NCBI GenBank assembly: GCA_013407085.1
Contig: JACCGJ010012976.1
Span: 1-64,000, forward strand
Source: Atriophallophorus winterbourni
Lineage: Eukaryota > Platyhelminthes > Trematoda > Plagiorchiida > Microphallidae
Reading direction: 5' to 3'
Length of the DNA: 64,000 nucleotides
The position numbers and the translations under genes are program-made. Of the stretch, positions 1 through 18,784 are shown piece by piece. Within the stretch, counting starts at the first letter, position 1. Each line of letters starts with the position of its first letter. The notes under the pieces are model-generated. The model was given only the letters and a program-made list of their open reading frames with translations. It had not been told where the DNA came from and made no database searches.

Positions 1-112
1 TGGAGGAATTATAAACAAGGAGCGCTTGTATGCCACTGTTGGATAAGGCTGGTACGACCAACCTGTTCAATCACATGTGTCTAAACACATGTTTAATGTT
101 TATATTCTTGTC
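1..112 (-). repeat. Hammerhead-family repeat, body fragment (subfamily 1)
   Basis: The stretch around 30-60 (cgcttgtatgccactgtt, then a ggtacga motif) matches the body found next to the minus-strand ribozyme at 60.6 kb. The ribozyme end would lie left of the window. A short palindrome around 72-103 (acatgtgt...acacatgt) is also part of it. Identified by eye only. Confidence 0.5.
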
Positions 113-119
113 CATGAAG

Positions 120-1090
120 TGAAATAAATAATACTTGAAAAAGCAAGGTTACGTTTTGCGCCGCGACTCTGTTCATTCAGGAAAATCACAAGGAATTTAA
201 AATGTATCATTGCCCAAAACTGCTTTCAGACAGAATACGATCATCAACTTCTTCAATTACATCCAAATTTTCCAACATACCATTCTTGTAACCAGAAAAG
301 CTAGCACATCCGTTAATATTAATTTACTCTCAGATATTGATAAATTTATTAATAGATTATATAAGGGAAAAAGTACTGCATTCACGCCACACATAGGAAT
401 GTATATCTGATTGGAAGGTGAGAAAATAATCATAAAATATCATTAATCATTTTTATCAAAAATAATAAACATAGTTTTCCATATGGGCACTTACATCTCT
501 GCAAAATGATTTATTTGATTAAGCACTGTCTCAGAGAGGATTACTGCTCTTCGTTGTCGTCTATGTTTAGCTGAATGCAGTTTCAATCTTCTGATACGCG
601 ATATTTTGGATTATTATTAAGTCCAGGGACGCGCTTTATTCCTTCTGCGCTGTTGAGTTTCCGGACAGCTGAATATCTTTTTTAAGTAAATGATCCTATG
701 CTGGCATTGCAGGTACTATATGAGGATGGATGTCGGTTAAAATAAACTTGCAGATTATATTGGCGTCAACAAACCTAGGGCAGTTATGTAAAGGAACAAG
801 TTGTTTCTATCTTTGGTGCAGCAAGTCGACATTGCATGGAGTTTCCTAAGTACGACTGAATAATCGAGCACATATTGTTCGAAGGTGGTGGGTTGAATAA
901 ATGTTTGACATTGATAATATTCGTCGTTCCATTTGTTGTCAAGCGATAATGAGGTGTATTTGTGGTATTCAGTCGTATTTTGTATAATGTACACAAAATG
1001 AATCACAAGTTCAAGAGTTCTATATCATCAAAAGCATTCAAACCTAATTTGAGGTTTGATTTACAATATTTGTAATGTAAATACATGTGA
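120..1090. other. No recognisable feature
   Basis: AT-rich sequence. The short open frames here have no recognisable motif. I see no splice-bounded exon, RNA gene or known repeat. Confidence 0.4.
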
Positions 1091-1094
1091 TTAA

Positions 1095-1310
1095 ACATTT
1101 TTGTTCGTTATCATGAGTTTAATCCCACTGTACACGTGTTTGAACACGTGATTGAACAAGTTTGTTGTACCAACCTTAGCCAACGTTAGCTTAAAAGTGC
1201 AAATTGTTTACCATTAGTCCACTGTTTCAAGCGCATGCGGATCCTGATCGTACTGACCCTACCGGAACAGCGCAAACACCACGAAAACGGTCGTCGGGTG
1301 TGTGTGAGTT
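1095..1310 (+). repeat. Hammerhead-family repeat with dead ribozyme (subfamily 1)
   Basis: The body (accaacctta, ccactgtttcaagcgcatgcggatcctgatc) leads into a degenerate hammerhead at about 1257-1300. Stem I (CCCTAC) and the AAACA loop are still visible, but the CUGAUGA core box reads CGGAACA, so it should not cleave. The body is inverted relative to the copy at 1-112. Confidence 0.6.
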
Positions 1311-2250
1311 TACTTAAAACTTAAGGACACATGAGAATGTTTCCTAATGTCAGGGCTACTTTGCGCCACAAAGCGATTGTGCCTTGTGAAAGTCAGTTAA
1401 CGAACTCGTGCAAAATTTTATTTGCCCTATGCTCTCCTTCAATTTTCGTGGGTAAAAAGAAGGCAATCACGTAAGTGGTGCTCAGAAATCATGGTTCTTC
1501 ATCATAGAATAAACAATCGCTTAACAAAAACAGGATAACGATATATATCGAGTAAAAACTTAACCTTTACGTGAGCGAAATGGACAGTCAAATAGTGTGC
1601 ATGTTTCGTCAATTATTCATTGAGCATTGTAATAAAATCATAAGCAATTTCGAGCGTACGATTTCTTTGGGCATGGCGTTTCAAGAAAAACAAATGCTAA
1701 CCGATAAATAATTACGGTGAATATCAGCTAATGAGTGAGAGAATGTCGAACGCTTTCAATATTTGCGTGCTCCTGTTAGATCCTCGGGGTATTGTAAATG
1801 TTTCAGAGGATGAATTTTGGTGTGAATAACTTTAAATGCCAGCATAATGTCATTCCATATGTGTCCCTCCGTATGCGTCGTTGCCGGTCTATTCCATCTA
1901 CTGTAAGTTTGAAAACCTGATTGCCTTGAGAGTTGGTTAAAGTCAAGTAGACCGAAGGTAACACTTCACATTGGGAAAACAGTGGCTGGTGATGTATTTG
2001 TTCGCAGGGTGCGGAAATCGTTAGACGTTTGCTTTGGATGAAGAACTTGTTGAGATAAACATAATAATGATAAATTTTTGAAAGCCAGCAAGTTGTGATG
2101 AAAATTGTAAAAATTCAGCAATAGTTGATTCATATATTGCTTCTAATTTGATGTAAAAGCTGCATCACATTAAATATGCGGCTAGGATCAAAATTTAATT
2201 TTGACTATTAATTATTTATTCAATCCAAATTTTTATTGTCATTGTTGGCG
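1311..2250. other. No recognisable feature
   Basis: AT-rich sequence without a supported gene, RNA or repeat. Confidence 0.35.
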
Positions 2251-2254
2251 AACA

Positions 2255-2445
2255 TTTTGTCACTTAGCTCGTAGTTGCGGAGGATATGAGCAACACAATA
2301 TATTAGTTATTTCTAATCGCTTTGAACGCTTGTCCGGGAATAGTTGTAATTCCGTATTTGAACACCTTGGTTCGTTCAACAATCCCTGCACATTTGTTTG
2401 CCTTCATCAAAAGGAAACAGTAAGATTAGGTCAAGTGAGTTTTTA
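2255..2445. repeat. Degenerate hammerhead-family repeat (subfamily 2)
   Basis: A plus-oriented body (gagcaacaca, gtatttgaacacc, ggttcgtt) is followed at about 2390-2440 by a minus-oriented ribozyme remnant (tgtttgccttcatca, then gaaacagtaagattagg). The two parts face each other, so the copy is rearranged. The catalytic core is destroyed. Confidence 0.5.
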
Positions 2446-2584
2446 AAATAATTTAAAGGAATTCAAAGTCTTAATAGTCAAAAAAGCAAATACTTTACAG
2501 TAACCATATAATAGGATTTAGCACAGAGCAACTAAAATGGTGGGTTTTCACCGCAACCTAAAATATTAGGATCGTCTGGTCCAT

Positions 2585-2905
2585 CTTAATTTGGATACAC
2601 TGCATCGCGAACGGGTTCGATTAGATCTAATCCTTATAATAATAATATCGAACTCAAATATGCATCCTCTGGAGGATATATTTCGCCTGCGGTCAAGCCA
2701 TACGACACGTACTCACCCACTGGGATTTGATATTCCACATTCTCACCAGAACTGTCGTCGGTTCATCTGTTCGGTGCGCGTTTGTTTCTTATGGAACTCT
2801 TCACCGTCAGATGTTGTACAATCATCTAGTGAAAGGATTTTCAGGAACAAAATGGATACATTTAGGTGTAGTAATTCCAACCTACATCCCGTTTATATAA
2901 CTTAA
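2585..2905 (+). mobile_element. CR1-like LINE, C-terminal RT tail fragment
   Basis: The translation contains the C-terminal signature of CR1-type reverse transcriptases: a basic stretch, then FLWNSSPSDVVQSSS and a final IF..KMD. The same signature (FLWNSLP) occurs at 12.8-13.1 kb, 48.7 kb and in the longer element at 19.4-21.8 kb. Only the 3' end remains, as expected from 5' truncation. Confidence 0.6.
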
Positions 2906-3010
2906 TTGAGCAACTTCACACGGCATTCATCCTAACGAATATTTTTCCATCATATCGATAAAATACATGACATTTTTTTCTAATTACAAGAAGTTTTGAT
3001 CTTCCCAACG

Positions 3011-3012
<2 letters not shown>

Positions 3013-3062
<50 letters not shown>
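3013..3062. repeat. (TA)n microsatellite
   Basis: An uninterrupted run of about 25 TA units, directly visible. Confidence 0.97.
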
Positions 3063-3065
<3 letters not shown>

Positions 3066-3762
3066 CCTTATACGAATATTCTATGGTGTTGTACAGCTAC
3101 AAGCTTTTATACGATGAATTCTTGGCTCGTGAGTCAGATATTTATGTTCCGTATTTCCGTAAATTTTAGAGAGATTTGTGATAACAAAATGGTCAGAATT
3201 ACCGATGGAGGCAGAGTTACGAGCATAATAATGTTGTGGTGCATTTGTAACGAGAATAGTCTAGACGCGATTCAGAACGCGTTGATAAGTGAAAAAAGTT
3301 TGTAAGCGACAAGAGAGAAAATATTGAAAGATTCGAGTGATTCTGGTCTGTTGCCATTACGAGAAAAGAGTTTTAAAAAGAAACAAGTTCAATAGGAAGT
3401 TAACCAAGAAATGCATGAAGTGACAGCGATAGCGTAGCCGGTACGTTGACGCATTTGACCTCAAGTAATCTGTTGAATTTTTCACTTTTCGTGATATTGC
3501 GAACACATGACCTGTTTCTCCTTACTAAGGGGAAAATGGGAAAAAACGAATTCAGCGAATAATTCAACTTCTTTTGTCGCTTTATTAAAAATGTTTGTCT
3601 ACTGCGTATTAATTTGCAATTTCAAATCAATCTCCATGCACATATGAACATCATTGAACTTTGTAACCACATGTATGCGATTTAAAAAATACATTTTTAC
3701 AGGACTTTGTTCAAAAAATATTGCGTATTTAACCATAAACGATGAACGGGCCACAGTTAGCC

Positions 3763-10572
<6,810 letters not shown>

Positions 10573-10618
10573 TGTCACTAATTCCACAAAATAATTTTTC
10601 ATATTATGTTATATTTGC

Positions 10619-10624
10619 ATTAAA
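10619..10624 (+). terminator. Possible poly(A) signal ATTAAA, cathepsin 1
   Basis: A variant poly(A) hexamer 47 nt after the stop codon. Not proof of the 3' end. Confidence 0.3.
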
Positions 10625-10794
10625 ATTTACGCAGTATTTTCTCCTATAATTATTTGGTTGTCCAAAATGGTTCTGCTTGATATGACATGAAACGTGTTTG
10701 AAAGGTAATTATTATTTTATACAGCGTGCAAGTATTAAACTGTTGTGAACCTTGGAATACCCACATGGATGCAGTTGATTCCGATTCCTTGTGC

Positions 10795-10925
10795 ATCCAG
10801 ATGTGTTATCTAAAGCTGGTCTACAGAGCATGCTCTCTCCAATTTGTCAACGTCGCTTAAACAGATTTGGTCTTTTTGTAGAATAGGGTCGGTCAGACTT
10901 ATGATATAAATGATTGTAAAATAGA
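10795..10925 (+). mobile_element. LINE C-terminal fragment (LSKAGLQSM family)
   Basis: The translation shows [12 protein letters not shown] then QRRLNRF, matching the C-terminal block at 36.3-36.5 kb ([20 protein letters not shown]). Short remnant just downstream of cathepsin 1. Confidence 0.6.
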
Positions 10926-11516
10926 TAAGAAATGCTTAGGATATTTTCTTATAAATTTGAAATAGCTTCCTCTCTGGCTTTTCCAGTAAAGTCACGGTGA
11001 TGAGCGATATCTTCAAACTGAGTAAGACGAGGAACTTAACTCGGCTGCTGTACTAGGGGAAGGACAACACCAAGATTTCAAACAATCAGAGTACAATGTA
11101 ATGATGTAAAAGTTTTGCGAGTCACTGGAACGCTTGAATCGGGTTGTATGTTCATTTGTAACAATAAGGATCATAATGAATTTAAGAGATCGTGTGGCAT
11201 ATCTTTGTCCCACATCTAACAGCAGAAGCCAACAACGTTATAGGAAATTGTGTGAATAATAATTTTTATCAGAAACTATCGACTAAATATCAACGCAAAC
11301 GATTAGGAATAAAATACACATCACACAAGGATTCTCAGTGTATAAGACGATCCAGGCACGTTATAAGGAGAAATACGATTCACTTTGTTTGTATGGATCC
11401 GTTGGATTTTAGCACGGGATGAACATTCTAAACTTCGAACAGATGTTCAGTACACTTCATTACAATGGCATTACTGATGTGTGCTGGGCTTGCTTCAGAG
11501 TAAAATGGACAAATTT

Positions 11517-11795
11517 TCAATAATTAGATTTTTTCAAAATGAAAGATGTCAAAATATTGCGTAATAGTTCCCAGTTTCTCGAGATTTCACTAGAAATTGT
11601 GCACCCAAATACATTGCGCTCCGATAAATTATTTGCCGCTGTTGTATACTGGTCAACACCTACGTCTTTCGATAGGTTATTGGTTAAAACTACTTTTGAG
11701 GTCGCACGTCCTAATGTAGCGGGTGGGGTAAAGAGGCCGCAAATGGTAGCTAGGAGCCTGACGCATTTTCGGGTCATCTGTCCAACATCAGTCAC
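11517..11795 (-). mobile_element. BEL/Pao-like pol fragment
   Basis: The minus frame reads TRKCVRLLATICGLFTPPATL, then LSKDVGVDQ and ISRNWELL. This resembles the post-RT region of BEL/Pao pol (a TKR.L..IASI.DPLG.L.P-like block). Family call by pattern only. It sits next to the LTR-like repeat at 11.87-12.30 kb. Confidence 0.45.
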
Positions 11796-11869
11796 GATTC
11801 ATCACTGAGGTCAACCCGGTCAACGGTAATCGCGTTTACCCACGAATCCCATAACACGAAAGAAAACCG

Positions 11870-12300
11870 AATAGTCAAAGGGTTTATTGCGCACAAGACA
11901 AATAACAAAACACACGTCTATCATGTATAGGCAAATCAACCAAGCACAACGCTGATCCTCAACATGTCTGTCCCGGTTGTCACTTCATTCTGATTTGTCA
12001 ATCAATTTCGTGACAACCGGTACACTTCAAACCCTCAGCACACAGAGCTCATATGGCCGACATGGACGAATTGCATTTCGTTCGGTTGCGGATGATGTTG
12101 TCCATATTCGTACGCTTCTGAAAATGTTGTAATGAAATCCTTTCGAAACCCGAAATATGACGAGTTCGCAATTGTCATCGTTGAACGTTTCGGCGCTCCT
12201 TGCTCTTGTGTTGTGCCAGAGGGTGAGGTTTTGCCAATCATTCGGAAGCACGTGATTAGCGCTCATCGCTAGTGCACTTTGAATCTCCACGTTAAAATGG
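11870..12300. repeat. LTR-like repeat, copy 1
   Basis: Co-linear with 23260-23650. Shared blocks in order: ccggttgtcactt, ctgatt.gtcaatc, cacacaga, gaatgttgt, atttcgaaac and gcacttcaaatctcca-like ends. The copies are diverged with indels. Lying next to a BEL-like pol fragment, it could be a decayed LTR, but boundaries are not clear. Confidence 0.5.
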
Positions 12301-12309
12301 GGTGAACCA

Positions 12310-12550
12310 TTTTAGTGTTGTGTTCACACACACCCTCATCGGCAAATCAAAACCGGTTTCTGTGGAGACCGTGCGATCAGTTTCAGTGAGCCTTGAAAGA
12401 GTTGTGAAGTGCTGAACAATGTTATACTTGAATGCCACTGCTATATAGTTTCTTTCAATGAACCATAAAGTAAAACGCCAAGTGCCTCCGGGTCAAGTGA
12501 TCAAAACGATGGTCATTGACCAATGTAATGTTTTACTCACAAGTAATGAA
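12310..12550 (-). repeat. Hammerhead-family repeat with internal ribozyme deletion
   Basis: A minus-oriented subfamily 2 copy: ccggtttct is joined directly to gtggagac, so stem II and the CUGAUGA box are gone. The body follows: tttcagtgagccttgaaa, atgccactgctatatag, gaaccat. Confidence 0.6.
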
Positions 12551-12769
12551 TCAGCTTTCAACATGAACAATTACATGCGAAACAAGATGTTAACCCTTCA
12601 AGAATCAAGATTTATGGTGAAAAAAGCAAATAGCTGTACAGTACCATAGTATATATGTATGAAAGTTGAACAAATCGTTACTTCAATGTTGGTGTCCATG
12701 TACGTCAAGGGAGGAGCAAAAGTAATTCCAATTGTGACACGGAGGGAAGAAGTCTCGACCGGAACTATA

Positions 12770-13150
12770 TGATTGGGTATATTTGTTTTTTCAAGTTGGT
12801 GTGTAAAAAGTAAACACTATGGGATTTCAATATAAAAGATCGTAACATATGTTTGAATATCATTTCGTTTGATGAGGAAACAATTTCTGGCGGTAGGCTG
12901 TTCCACAAAAACATACACAGACTGCATAAAAATTGCGGCGACAGTTTAATCGGGAAAGTGGGATTTGAAGAGTCAGGTTGACTGTGTGTCGGGAGTATGG
13001 AACCAATTGTGTAAATGTGTCTGTGTGGGTGGGACCTCTTATGGATTATTCGGTATGACTGTGCGTTTGTACAAAGAAATATGAAAGCTCTAGTCATAAA
13101 CCCTGAGTGTTGTATCAAATATGCATTGGACCGTTCACTATACATGCACA
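12770..13150 (-). mobile_element. CR1-like LINE, C-terminal RT tail fragment
   Basis: The minus-strand frame has the CR1 tail signature LCMFLWNSLPPEIVSSSNEMIF, about 128 codons open. 5'-truncated; no RT catalytic box here. Confidence 0.6.
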
Positions 13151-13309
13151 AATAAGAGCATTGTCTTCAAGCTTAAGAAGAGCATAGCTGCTTTTGGCCG
13201 CTGAATGAAGAACACTCCGACACCTTGAAAACGTCACTTTTAATGCTGTGGGCGAGATTGCAATTCCTCAAACGGACAGTATAATCATTTTACACGTTGT
13301 GGAATACGA

Positions 13310-13375
13310 GGGAATCATGCGTGTTCGACCTACATCGAGGTCGATATCGATCGAAGGAGGCCAACAGATGTGTTT
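13310..13375 (+). mobile_element. LINE 3' end fragment
   Basis: ggtcgatatcgatcgaaggaggccaa matches the 3' terminal block seen at 27.14 kb, 18.35 kb, 47.0 kb (minus) and 57.84 kb (minus), which ends in short A-rich tandem units. Confidence 0.5.
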
Positions 13376-14000
13376 CTTAGAATACAAAATATCACATTTT
13401 TCACGTATGGGGAGTTCGAAAAAGAAAAATGATGTGAGGAATTTTGAAATTCGTGCCATTTTAATTAATTGGGATTGTGTTAGCCACATACCATATAGTT
13501 GCCAATTAGAGTTGGCATTACTCAACAAAGACACATTTACGATTTCAAAAAGTGCCATACATTTGCACCGTACACGAAGCCGGTCTTGTATTGTCATTTG
13601 TGCGAATATGTTTCCTTGGTGTCAGTGGCTTCATTTACCACATAACCTAATGCATTTTTGTACTGATGTGCTTGACTACGCTATGAGGTGCTAATCTAAA
13701 TTGACAGTGGCATATATGTTGAACATTGTCCAAAGTTTCTCTCCGCCAATTCAAGTGAATTAGACCCTGAACGTAATTTTCCAAACTCCATATCACAACA
13801 CCCGAACTTCCATTCTAAAGCAAACAGTTTGAAACTATTCGCAATTTATAAATGATGAAAAATGTCACGTTTTGAATTATTCGTAGAGGAATTATCGTTA
13901 ATATGAAATTGTTGGCAAAATTGATGGCCAAATGTCCAAGCGAAAATAATAAAGGCAATAGACTTTTGATAAAAATTCAGTTTATTTATTGTAGAAATGA
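13376..14000. other. No recognisable feature
   Basis: Contains a 148-codon plus-strand frame (13248-13694) that overlaps a LINE tail and an antisense open frame and shows no motif. Not treated as a gene. Confidence 0.4.
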
Positions 14001-14022
14001 ATACGGATCCTGATCTTACTGT

Positions 14023-14064
14023 CTCTACCTGATGAGTGCAAACAGCACGAAACCGGTCGTGGGG
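14023..14064 (+). ncRNA. Hammerhead ribozyme, subfamily 1, complete core
   Basis: Stem I CUCUAC (14023-14028) pairs with GUGGGG (14059-14064), with two G-U pairs. Core CUGAUGA is at 14029-14035. Stem II is GUGC-AAACA-GCAC (14036-14048). GAAA is at 14049-14052. Stem III is ACC/GGU with no loop (14052-14057). The predicted cut follows C14058 (triplet GUC). Order and base identities match a type I hammerhead. A loopless stem III suggests the active form is a dimer, as known for short-stem III hammerheads. Confidence 0.88.
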
Positions 14065-14726
14065 TGTGCGTGACGGAAAAGCATTTTGAATACCAATGAA
14101 TTTATACTTGGCCTACATTAGTCTATCGTACGAGCGTGCTAATTTAATATATCTGACTAACGCTGAGCGCATTATGATGTAAGAAATTACATGCAGTTTC
14201 TACGGTCAAGGATCAGAATGTATTGAAATATGCATACGCATTTATTATTGATTTCTCTTGACGAGAAATCTCCACAGCACTCATTTCTTAAATCATTCTT
14301 CGACTAAACATCAATTACACTCAATTCTCGTTACTATGCCACCTCGCTACTATGCTACTTGTGCTCGGTCCCGACAGGTGACATAATAGCGAGAGTTGTC
14401 TGTTTTGTGACATTTCTGAGTCAAATTTATTCTCATTAAAAAGACCGTTTATAACTAAACGGACGTTAACTGAGATAATTGGTAACGTAATGATAAACAA
14501 TGAATCATAAAATATATAACGCACCCGTTTATACACTAGGCAGGAATTTGTTTTAGGTTTCGGGTCTACCATCTTTCATTAAGTAGCAATTTAATAAAAT
14601 CTCCTGCCTATCCTATATTCAAAATCATTTGACCCTATTTCGATGGATGAACTATTTCCCAAATGTGTTGAATAAAAGCATAAACATTTCCGAAACAAGA
14701 TGCATTCAGTTATCGATGACAATTAA
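14065..14726. other. 3' flank of cathepsin 2; no recognisable feature
   Basis: AT-rich. On the minus strand an AATAAA lies at about 14427-14432, some 300 nt past the cathepsin 2 stop. It could serve as its poly(A) signal, but this is uncertain. Confidence 0.35.
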
Positions 14727-17204
14727 TCAATAAATCACAGCAGTAGTGCACATGGAATTTATTCCGCAAACTCCACGGCCCCGGTAAATTCTGAAATATC
14801 CCTGCAGAAAAAATAATAGTAAGATTAGTTGCGATGTATATACCAAGGTGTGAACTTTTAGAAAATAGGTGTTTACTTCTTCACCCCAGTTCTTTCCCCA
14901 ACTGTTTTTGACAAGCCAGTAGTCGTAACCCTTCTGTTGACCATAACCGATTGTTAGAACTGCGTGATCTATGCCAGATACCGGACAAAAGGCCGGAAAT
15001 AGAATGCCGGATTGATAAAACTGTGAAAAGAAAATATGTGATCAACCTGTGTCACCAACTATAATCCATTATAGACTATCGTAAAAGCGACGTACTTGTA
15101 GAGGTTCGGAATTGATAAGCGCACTCATTGGTCCATTCTCCGCGAGCCACTTCTTTTGAATCTCTTCGTTTTCTGGAATTCCCATTGACGCGTTAACAAA
15201 TGCAGCGAAGCCGAGTGTTTGATTTAATTGACAAGTTTGACTTGCTGCTTTGTATGGATAATCTTCACTGGACGCTAAACCGCCCATGTGTTTCACTTCA
15301 TCGTAACATCTAGGAGGATATCCTCCATCACATCCATGATCACGCTTGTCGCAATCCAGCAGTTGCTTCATGAGTATGAAATCAAAATAGATAAGAAGAA
15401 TTACATGGAGGTGTAGTTGTTATTACACTGTCACCTTGTAGAATTTAACTGCTTCGATGTTTATTTTATCAATGTTCGAATTGAGTTGACAATTTCATCT
15501 ATTTTAGCATCGCTAACCACAAATTTATTCTCTATAACTGGCATTAATTCCAATATAAGACATTACACGAAAATCAAGAATCGATAGCAGATCTTTAACT
15601 CACCTGTTTACTAAGAGGAATCAAGACACCTTTCTTCAAGTACCATTGACCTTCAATGTTTCCCGCAACAGAAAATGCCCAGCACGACCCACAATGACCT
15701 TGATCTTCCACCGGAGTGACAGCACCTCGCTTAAGCCAGTTTACTTTTTTGGGAATTTTTCGGTTGCTTGAAACGACTGCCACACTATCTGTTCTCCAAT
15801 TCGGGTCAACTTTCGCATTGGCAAACTGTGAACGGAATTCCTCGGCTAATCAAAGCAGTACCAATTCAAAGACAAGTGTCACGCTTACCGGTTAAGTCCG
15901 AGAATCGCGTCACACCATATTGAGCAGTTCCCTGTTCAGATTGTTGAAATTCCTCAGCACGTTTCAAGTTGGTTTTGAATATCTCAAACCGCTTCTCGTT
16001 ATCTGTTGGGAATCGTAGTTCTTGTGCAAGATCTTACCGTATCCATTGTAGTTTTTGTGATATTTGTTTTTGAATTGCTGAAATAATTCTCTGGCTGATT
16101 CTTCAGACTAAAATGTACAAAATATACGAAAATTCATCGACCAGACTAGCACAATTAATTATTATCCGGATATATTTTATTAGATATCGAATTTTATTAT
16201 TAGTATGAAAAGTATAGAAATCGTATTTAATTGAGCTTAATGCTTGCCTTAACTTTAACGCGGGTCATTTTTGAGGTGCTGTGATATAATTTGATACGTG
16301 ATGAAGAATATTAACTATGAAATAAGCTGCGCAGAACAAAATCTGTCTGCAAGCGCTAACAGACAGATGAAGTACATAATCGTGATTCTCTAAAACCCGA
16401 ATCAAGTATAAACGATCAGGAAAGTTTTGAAATATTGAGCGGAAACGGGTATTATCAAACTTCAATACCCTTTACATCTTGTGGTCAATTTTTCTAATTG
16501 ATGTTCCGTCCAGCGGGTCTGTAGCGTTCTCCAATGTTCAGTCAGCCTTGAGTGTGTTTCGTAAGCGTCGATGGTTCGTTGCATAAATTGGTGATATTTT
16601 GCTAAATGCCGAACCTCGCTTGCGTTGTTATTAACGAACAAGTTGTATTATAGGAATATATATTTGATACATTAACATTATAGAGATTAGAACCCATACA
16701 TTAAATATAGTTAACCCTAGCATAAACATAAATTTAAACAATTCTCCGTATATAATGAATACTGATATTATAAATTAAATCTACAACTCGGTACTCCTCA
16801 CGCATACACCTGGATAATATTTGTCAGTTCGGCTATTTCTTGTGAGTGTAAGACATTCGGTGAGCATATTTATGTATATGTATATGTATTTAAAAATATT
16901 GTGCTTATTAACAAAATGAACATAAATCCAAGTTGCTCCCTTGATAAACTTTTTCCAATTTTGTGTCGGTACTTACCTCTTCAATTTGGTTAATATTTAT
17001 GTAAACCTTTTCCTGCTTATTTTGATTGTGTTATTATTATGTTATTATTGTGTTATTATTAAGTCGATGAAATAAATCAACACAATTGCAAATAATACCA
17101 TTGAATTAAGCTACTGACAAGGTAGCAAGTAGTCAACATACCAAATTCAGAGCGAAAATTTGTCCGCCACAGAGCAACCAAAGAACCAATTGGAGAATAT
17201 GCAT
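14727..17204 (-). CDS. CTSF: Cathepsin F-like cysteine protease 2 (7 exons)
   Basis: Papain-family protease, paralog of the gene at 3.8-10.6 kb. Exons in transcript order: 17204-17142, 16107-16038, 16002-15889, 15845-15604, 15365-15096, 15020-14877, 14801-14727. All introns are GT-AG with the same phases (0,1,1,0,0,0); exons 3, 4 and 7 have the same lengths as in gene 1. Spliced product 325 residues. Exon 1 is a signal peptide ([18 protein letters not shown]) that I assigned from a GTATGT donor, phase and hydrophobicity; this is the least certain exon. The propeptide has D45 in place of the first Glu of ERFNAQ, then R49, F53, N56, A60, Q64. Catalytic residues: Q131, C137, H272, N292. Introns 2 and 3 are 35 and 43 nt; introns 5 and 6 are 75 nt each, so the gene is compact apart from intron 1 (1.03 kb). 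Intact by eye. Confidence 0.92.
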
Positions 17205-17890
17205 TTGTTGTGTTAAATTGGCATTCTTTGTACCATGTGAACGAATTTATAACGGATCGAATTTGAAAGACTGGTGCTAAAGTTTCGCACCGTTGGACTT
17301 TGATGCCTACGTTGCACGTTCGATGAAGACAAATTATTGAATTAGATTCGATCATTAAACCTTCCGTAAAAAATTCATATTATTTATTAATATCGAGCTA
17401 AAATCGCTGTTCACATTATCCTACACAATTAACAAGTCCATATCGTTGTGAACATTTTAAACCTATTTAGTTAAACGGAAGATATCATGTTTTATTTCCT
17501 AGTAAATACCTCGCAACAGCGCTGTATTTTTGATATCGACCGTTTCGATACCAATTAGGTGCTTAAGGTTGAATAAAATGATAGTTGCCCTTGATTGAAA
17601 TTCAGCATGTATTGATTAACAGCATAACATGCTGCGCCATTTTATTGGCGTGAATTTAAAGAGATGTTCATTATCAACAATGAAAATTGAGTTGGCGGCA
17701 ACACTGAATTTGAGATTTTTGTGCCTGAACGTAGTCACTGGTAGATTAATCCCCAGAGAAATACTACAAATGTTCTCAGACCGATCCCTATTGTATTAAA
17801 TGTTTTGTCACGGTCAGGGCGGTTTTTAAGATAATCACGGTATTCTAAAAATGTTCTAATAACGCGTGTCTCATATACCCTCTGTCAACC
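17205..17890. other. 5' flank of cathepsin 2; no recognisable feature
   Basis: AT-rich; would contain the promoter of cathepsin 2, but no motif stands out. Confidence 0.35.
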
Positions 17891-17894
17891 AAGT

Positions 17895-18390
17895 CGTGGA
17901 TGAAAAATGATGAAGTGCTTTCTAAAGCTGGTCTGCAGAGCATGTTCACCCCACCGCCTACGTGGCTTGGTCAAGAATACAGAATGGAAAATGGTAGTAT
18001 TCCAATAAATGTACTCTGTTTTGAAATCAGGAAGTTGACCATTGGGCAGCCCGCATTTGCGGGACAAATACGTTTGAAAAAGGGATATCAAAGCTCTTGG
18101 CTTTGAACCCACGAGAGGGGAAGAACTTGCTCTTGACTGCTCCCTTTAGAAGCATCGTGTAAAGCATCGTCTGCAAGTAGGGGAGGAGCAGATACAGCTC
18201 TTGGCTGCTGAATTCAGATCACGCCGCTGGTGTGCAACTGACGCCGATCGACCATGTAATGTCTATCGCAACGAGCGCTGCGGGAGAGTTTGTTTCTCCC
18301 GAATCAGGCTGTTTAGTCATTTGGAAAGCTATGGAGCATATGTGCATTCATGGATGACATCTACCGAAGGATGCTAACAACAACACAACA
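17895..18390 (+). mobile_element. LINE C-terminal and 3' end (LSKAGLQSM family)
   Basis: The translation begins [13 protein letters not shown] and includes YRMENGSIP, matching 36.3-36.5 kb. Downstream blocks (gggaggagcagatac, cgacg, gatgacatctaccgaagg) match the 3' ends at 27 kb and 47 kb. It ends in caacaacacaacaa, an A-rich tandem tail. Confidence 0.7.
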
Positions 18391-18784
18391 AATCAGAATT
18401 TGAACTGATCACAACATTTGCACTTCAATTTGGAAATCGCTTGACCTCTTTTATTAACACCGGGTCATATATACCTAAATTCGATGCCGGTATTTTCGGA
18501 CAATTGAACAAAATCACGGCAGATCAAACTATCAAAGGTAGCTAATATTTGTACAAGCAATTTTTTCCATTCATAATAGTAAATACTGTTCAATACTCTA
18601 AATACTGTTTATGACGAAACCTACTTTTCCCAAGTTACAACTGTCGACCCGTTTGTCAGAACAATCCCCGATTTGCTCTTACTACTTTGGGTCGAATGAC
18701 TTGCTATCACTGCAGTGGACCAATTACGAATTAGGATTTCGAACAAAACCACAATAAACAAATTTATACTTTAATGCAACTTTT

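Noticed and set aside
13248..13694. 148-codon plus-strand frame as a gene
   Set aside because: Overlaps a LINE 3' block and an antisense frame of similar length; no motif, no splice-site support.
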